A stretch of 64,000 nucleotides of DNA, from the NCBI RefSeq assembly GCF_002127325.2, contig NC_035443.2, positions 30,679,930 through 30,743,929 of the forward strand, read 5' to 3'. This DNA comes from Helianthus annuus (lineage: Eukaryota > Streptophyta > Magnoliopsida > Asterales > Asteraceae). Position 1 is the first letter of the stretch, and each line of letters opens with the position of its first letter. The notes under the pieces are model-generated. The model saw nothing but the letters and a program-made list of their open reading frames with translations, was not told the DNA's origin and did no database searches. Both the position numbers and the translations under genes were made by a program. Shown piece by piece: positions 59,201 through 64,000 of the stretch.

Positions 59201-59666
59201 ATGACCAATAAGTTTATTTTTGCGCACCAAACACCTCAAAGCCTATTTCTAAGCTATGTAAAGGATATTTAGGGCATATTTAACTTATGATCAAGTTCCG
59301 GAATGCTCGTTACTATACAAATCGGTATAGTTTCGTAGTTTGACACAAATAGTCCCTGCGATCAAACAAACTTGTTTTCGACACACCAAACCATCCAAAA
59401 CTTATTTCTAAGTTATGTGAAGGTTATTTAAGGTATGTTAACCCTATTTCACTATCCCGGAGTGTTTGTCGCGTTTAACTGACTGCGTTTACGCACCAGT
59501 TTGCGTATAACTTTCCAGAAAGCGATTTAGAGCTTGAAATCGGACCGAATCAAATCGTAAAATCACCAAACATATAAAACACATATAGTAACACCAAAAC
59601 ACATTGTTTTATTAATAATTAACATTGTTTTTCGTTGTTCATCGATTAAAGAGCACAGTTGTCACA
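56297..59666 (-). repeat. 5' LTR of the chromovirus
   Basis: 3370 bp. The first bases on the plus strand follow directly on the primer-binding site complement (ggctctgatacca). Differences from the 3' LTR are scattered at a low per-cent level. Confidence 0.9.
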
Positions 59667-60640
59667 TTTTAATTCCCTCTCTCCACTCTCCACTCTCCTC
59701 TCTCATTTCAATCTCTCATCTCTCATCTTTAAATTCATCTCTCAACACACACACAAAATACAAACATCAGTCTTCTCTGATCCCTCTGAACATCGATGAA
59801 CTCCTCTAGTCGACGGGTTCTCTGACAGACCGCCCCCCACTTGTTTCATCTCCGATGAAACCACCGGTAGTGTCTCCAACGCCGGTATGCCAGCCACACG
59901 CATGCAACTTATAGATCGAGCAGAGAGAGAGTACGTGAGCGAGAGACGGAAGAAGGAGCCGACGTCTTCGGCGTCCCCTCCGGTCGCTGTGTACTCCGAC
60001 AGCCCCGATCTTCTTAACTTTCTCCGGTAAGTGTCGTTTCCTTTTAGATTCGGGAAGTTTCGTGGTTACTTTAATGATTTATTTTTTTGGGGATTTTGGT
60101 GTCGTGGTGGTGATGGTGGTGGTCGCCGGCAAGACACAGCGGTGGTTGTGGTTCTGCTACTATTTCTCTTCTATTTGAAGTCGTTCCGATCACTGATTAA
60201 TGGGGACGAAGATGATGATGTTAATGAAGATGGCAACCGGCGCCGGAGTTACCAGCGGTGGCAGTGACTGTGGTGGTGCGTGGTTTGAGTTTGAGCAGTG
60301 ACAGCCGTGGTGGTTGTCTTGTTCACGGCGGCGGTAACAGGCAGTGGAAGGTGGTTCAAGCTTCAGTTCGGTACATGTTCAGGCTCGGGGTTAAGTTTGG
60401 CTCAACCGGCTCAAGTTCTGTCGACTATGTGGGTTTGAAGGTTTGATTTTTTGGTTGGGTTTCTTTGATTTTTTGCCTGTGTTCTTGTTTATCTGGTGAT
60501 TTTGATCAGTGGACTTTTGTGGGTTTGATATGTTGGATGTAGGCGGCGATGATGAAAAAAAACGCCGATTTTGATGACGATGGCGCGGCAAGGACGGCGG
60601 AGGGTAGGTTTTTTTAAACCTGCAACCCCTCTTTTGCAGC
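59667..60640 (+). other. Gene-like leader and exon debris in the Mutator-like element
   Basis: A CT-rich leader (ctctctccactctccactctcc..., 59678-59740) is followed by an ATG at 59888 and a stretch reading MPATRMQLIDRAEREYVSER up to a donor-like CCG|GTAAGT near 60028. Then come GGTGGTGGT-rich text and short frames. It looks like the 5' end of a captured gene, but I do not recognise the protein, and no long ORF continues. Confidence 0.4.
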
Positions 60641-60825
60641 CTTTTGATTATCCGTTAATCTGAGCCAAACCCGTTTTTTTCGAGATAGACTTTGTTTTGA
60701 TGTTATTGGTTTTTAATTCCCCCCCCCTAGTCGATGATGATAACAATATATCTGAGACATCTCCCGAGTTTTGCGATTTCTGGGTGCGTTCGTTTTTGCG
60801 TAAATAAGTTTTTGTAAAAAAAAAA

Positions 60826-61440
60826 AAGTTAACCCGTAAACTTTTTAACGTAAAACATAAAAAACGTAAAACGTAAAAAGTATTCACGTAAAACGTAAAA
60901 AGTTTTAAAGTAAAATGCAAAACGTAAAAAGTTTATGTAAAAACGTAAAAAGTTTTTCGTAAAACGTAAAACGTAAAAAGTTTTATGTAAAACGTAAAAA
61001 GTTTTTCGTAAAACGTAAAAAGTTTTTCGTAAAACGTAAAAAGTTTTTCGTAAAACGTAAAAAGTTTTACGTAAAACGTAAAAAGTAAAACGTTTAACGT
61101 AATACGTAAAAAGTTTAACGTAAAACGTAAAAAGTTTAACGTAAAACGTAAAAAGTTTAAAAAGTTTAACGTAAAACGTAAACTTTTTAACGTAAAACGT
61201 AAACCTTTTTCTACGTAACCTGTAAAACGTAAAAAAGCGTGTGATAAAACGGCGCCTAAAACAAGGGGCGTGAATGTGGCGCATAAAAACGACGCGAAAA
61301 AAATGGGACATAAAAAACGCCGCGTTAAAACGGGACGTAAAAAACGGCGCGTTAAAAAAATGACGCTTGAAAATGTCGAGCGTAAAAAACAGCGTGAAAA
61401 AACGACCCATTAAAAAACAATGCGTAAAAACGGCGTGCAA
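60826..61440. repeat. CGTAAAACGTAAAAAGTTTTT minisatellite
   Basis: Tens of imperfect units of about 10-23 bases built from CGTAAAACGTAAAAAG fill 60830-61220. They pass into AAAACGGCGCGTTAAAA-type units (61220-61440). The 203-codon minus-strand frame here (FYVLRKTFYVLRK...) is the translated repeat, not a protein gene. Confidence 0.85.
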
Positions 61441-61639
61441 AAACCGGCATGCAAAAAAAATTGTCTTTGTTAAAAAATTCTGAATTTAAAAATTTTTTTA
61501 ATAAAAAATCTTTTAAAAAAATAAAAAGTAATATAATAAAACTAAAAAGTAATATAATAAAACAAAAAAGTAATTAAAAAATAATAAAGACAAAAAGACA
61601 AAAAAAAGTTATTTTACTAAACTACCCTTTTGGATTAAA

Positions 61640-62200
61640 ATATTAAAGACACTAGGTTAGAAACCCGTGTATTACACGGGTTGAATAGATGTATTTTTAT
61701 ATAACAAATAATATAAAAATATATATATCTTTAAAAATCTTGTTTATTATACGGGTTGAATAAATATAATTTTATTTATCAAATAATAAAACAATATATA
61801 ATTAAAAATCTCGTTTATTATATGGGTTGAATAAATGTAATTTTATATGTTAAATAATAAAAAATGTTGTACTTTTAGAAACCCCGTGTATTGTACGGGT
61901 TGAGTAAATTTAGTTTTATATATTAAATAATGAAAAAAGTTACATTTTTTAGAATCTCATGTGTTATACGGGTTAAGCACATGTAATTTTATATATCGAA
62001 CAATAAAAAGTTATATCTTTATAAACTCTATGTATTATATGGATTGAATAAATCTAATTTTACATACTACATAATAAGAAAAAGTTATATTTTTAAAACC
62101 TCGTGTATTACACGAGTTGCATAAATGTAATTTTGTATGATAAAAAATAAAAATGTTATATCTTAAAAATCATGTTTATTACACAGGTTAAATGAATTTA
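61640..62200. repeat. Tandem copies of the Helitron hairpin unit
   Basis: About seven imperfect units of about 75 bp each contain a GTGTATTACACGGGTTGAATAAATG-like core and a TAATTTTATATATTAAATAATAAAAA spacer. The core repeats the terminal hairpin, so the element carries several pseudo-ends. Confidence 0.8.
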
Positions 62201-62629
62201 ATAAAAAATATATCTGGTGACCACTTTTCTTGGTGTACGTAATCATTTTTCACATGATTTGTCTCCTAGGATTTTTTTGACTCGTTAACATTAATTAATT
62301 TTACCTAAGTTATTTCTAATCTCTATATTCTTAATGATATTTCCCTAACAACTTATCCATCTTTTTTCTGTCTATAGCTCCGTTTTAATCTCCAAAATAA
62401 CATCTTTAATTTTACTAAATTATTTTATAATATTACCCACTCATTTAGAGAAATTATTATTATTATTATTATTATTATTAAATCTGATAAATATTTTAAA
62501 ATATTAGATTATCTCCTATACGAATTGTTTAAATTTATATTAAATTTAATTTTATAATTATCTTTTAATTGATGGCTTCAATGAATGACATGTGTCCCTT
62601 TACTGGTTTCTTTTATTATATAGTATAGA
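61652..62629 (-). mobile_element. Small non-autonomous Helitron
   Basis: On the minus strand it starts with A at 62630 then TC (62629-62628, TCTATACTATATAATAAAAG). It ends with hairpin AACCCGTGTA/TACACGGGTT (about 61662-61682), then TCTAAC, CTAG at 61655-61652 and T at 61651. Both termini and the A|T insertion site are in order, so this is a complete 978-bp element with no coding region. Confidence 0.85.
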
Positions 62630-62794
62630 TAATAAGACAAAATGTATTTAATATTAATTTTTGTTACTTTTAATCTCATCCATCAATCTTGTTGATCTAA
62701 AGGCTAGAAAGTGGTTCCCATGGTTCTTACAACTAGATGTGGTTTTCATTTTAGCGATATCCTAGTTATATATATATATATATATCTGTGTGTG

Positions 62795-63245
62795 TGTTTC
62801 ACTAAAGACATTGTTATAAAAAATTATTTGAAATACCCATTAAAATTTTATACTACCCGACCTGACTCGAACCAGACCGAAAACTATTATATCATAACGA
62901 TAGCCAAGCGACACCTAAAAATTTCGCTCTTGGGTCCGCAGCTGGTGATACCTGCATGGAAATTTTTAATGTCATAGTTTTTTGTCATGTGTAAAAAATA
63001 AACTGTGAATGAAGAGATAAATCATACTAAAACTATGACACTAAAGATGTTCATGCAGATATCACCATTGGCGGACCCAAAAACGGAAATTTTTAGGTGC
63101 ACTTTTCTATCACTATGTAATAATATTTTTCGGTCTGGTTCGAGTCGAGTCGGGCCGCATAAAATGTTAATGGACATGTCAATGGATTTTGATAAATAAT
63201 ATAACCTTTTTTTTTTTTTTTATCAAAATGTCTTTAGTAAACTTA
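62795..63245. mobile_element. Foldback MITE
   Basis: Arms from ttcactaaagaca (62798) and tgtctttagtaaac (63230) pair inward through cccgacctgactcgaaccagaccg and its complement cggtctggttcgagtcgagtcggg, then CCTAAAAATTTC and GAAATTTTTAGG. It is almost one continuous 200-bp hairpin. The two small plus-strand frames here are translations of its arms. Confidence 0.75.
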
Positions 63246-64000
63246 CATATATCTAATAAGTTATTAAAAATAATAAACATTATGCTATATAAAGGGTAAA
63301 CAAGTAATAAATAAAATATAAAACAAAAATTTAAGGGTAAAATGTCAAAATCGTCCATGAGGTTTGGTTATATCTGTTTGTTCCATTCAAAAGAACAAAA
63401 ATGTCATTCCCCTTAACAGAAAAAATAAAAAATAATCTGAGTCAGTGATTTACATGGAAATGACAATGAAACACAAACCTGGAGGATTTAAACGCATAAA
63501 AGAAAAGTCATTTTGGATTGAACAAACAAATATGATTAAACCTTCGGAACAATTTTGGCATTTTAATCTACGAAATTGTTTCAAATATTAATATTGGAAT
63601 TCTGTTCAAATTCTAGTTAATTTGAATCAAACAACACACATACACATAATTCGGATATTCGGGTCGGGTCAAGTCAGGCCATAACGTATAAGTTCAAATT
63701 CGATTTAGAGACTCAAGTCTAAATCAGTTGTAACACAATACTAGGGATTGAAATTCAAATTTAATTCGATTTGAATCTTAATTTGGAAAAGAAAACTACC
63801 CGAACCAACCAACACCTAAAGACGACACTAATAAACAACCCCACCTTGACAAAAACAAATATAAAATAAAACAAATGCCTGACAAATGGTGGTGCCTTGA
63901 AGAACCGTTGGATTGGGCCAAGACGACATCAAGCCTCTTAAACGCCTTTGTATCTTAGGGGGTAAGGTGTGGGTGCGGCAAACACATGTCACCGAATCGG
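63246..64000. other. Unassigned DNA at the right edge
   Basis: AT-rich, with no open frame or RNA recognised. A cgggtcgggtcaagtcagg word (63660) resembles a dispersed plant repeat. Confidence 0.4.

Larger units (their letters stand above)
46429..59666 (-). mobile_element. Ty3/Gypsy chromovirus (Tekay/Del-like), decayed
   Basis: A 13.2-kb element with LTRs of about 3.36 kb at both ends (TGTCACAC...TTGTCACA on the plus strand). On the minus strand the order is 5' LTR, primer-binding site TGGTATCAGAGCC (just left of 56297), gag, protease, reverse transcriptase, RNase H, integrase, chromodomain-like tail, polypurine tract (about 49797-49786), 3' LTR. This gene order with long LTRs and a C-terminal chromodomain fits plant chromoviruses. 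Several nonsense codons, a frameshift, an altered protease site and a 1.3-kb insertion make it defective. Flanks TATTA and TTTTA are an imperfect 5-bp duplication. Confidence 0.9.
46277..62772. mobile_element. Mutator-like element split by nested insertions
   Basis: The ends at 46287 and 62762 are inverted copies of about 56 bp, sharing CTAAAATGAAAACCAC and AGTTGTAAGAACCA (about 45 of 56 positions equal). They are flanked by TAGTTACATA (46277-46286) and TAGTTATATA (62763-62772), a 10-bp duplication with one mismatch, as Mutator-like elements make. Removing the chromovirus (46429-59666) and the small Helitron (61652-62629) leaves about 2.3 kb with gene-like text at 59667-60620 and a minisatellite. 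No MURA transposase is visible, so it is non-autonomous, possibly a Pack-MULE. Confidence 0.65.

Noticed and set aside
60829..61440. 203-codon minus-strand ORF rich in FYVLRKT repeats
   Set aside because: It is the translated minisatellite; the repeat unit and frame explain the whole protein and no domain is present.
62711..63199. 88- and 64-codon plus-strand ORFs
   Set aside because: They lie in the Mutator-like terminus and the arms of the foldback MITE.

Overview
The window is nuclear DNA of a flowering plant, and very probably a eudicot. It carries a spliced type I formin gene, a spliced class VI-type small heat-shock gene and a nuclear tRNA-Ala with internal promoter boxes. Everything else is transposable elements stacked inside one another. 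The style of the repeats (very long chromovirus LTRs starting TGTCACAC, Helitrons ending in hairpin-CTAG) suggests a daisy-family genome such as sunflower, lettuce or chrysanthemum. That family assignment is an inference from memory of such repeats, not a measured match.

Layout. 1-3.7 kb: degenerate tandem repeats, a Helitron 3' end and a Tourist-like MITE. 3.7-12.3 kb: an 8.6-kb Helitron (A|TC ... hairpin CTAG|T) carrying broken exons of at least three, probably four, unrelated host genes: galactokinase, long-chain acyl-CoA synthetase, a sucrase/ferredoxin-like protein and probably an ABCG transporter. 12.9-18.3 kb: an A/T-rich foldback, a Ty3-type LTR with internal sequence on both sides, and a Copia-like solo LTR with a perfect GATAC duplication. 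19.6-25.5 kb: the formin gene on the minus strand (six exons, 1038 codons), with foldback MITEs in two introns and a 33-bp coding minisatellite in its C-terminal tail. 26-29.4 kb: MITEs, one nested in its own kind. 30.8-31.7 kb: the small heat-shock gene on the plus strand. 32.3-41.3 kb: a SINE, then two nested MITEs, the outer one split by a young non-autonomous LTR element (two 786-bp LTRs) whose only gene is a 1350-codon ORF with no gag or pol motifs. 42.7 kb: tRNA-Ala. 43.1-45.0 kb: a complete but broken PIF/Harbinger transposon. 45.1 kb: a SINE. 46.3-62.8 kb: a Mutator-like element split by a 13.2-kb chromovirus, itself split by a solo LTR, and also hit by a small Helitron. 62.8-64 kb: a foldback MITE and unassigned DNA.

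Only the formin, the heat-shock gene and the tRNA look like working host genes. They do not form a pathway. The insertion order can be read from interrupted ends and target-site duplications. The most unusual items are the gene-capturing Helitron, the single-ORF LTR element, the repeat-expanded formin tail and the hairpin-carrying solo LTR inside the chromovirus pol gene. Exon joints, target duplications and motifs were read by eye; no alignment or database search was run.
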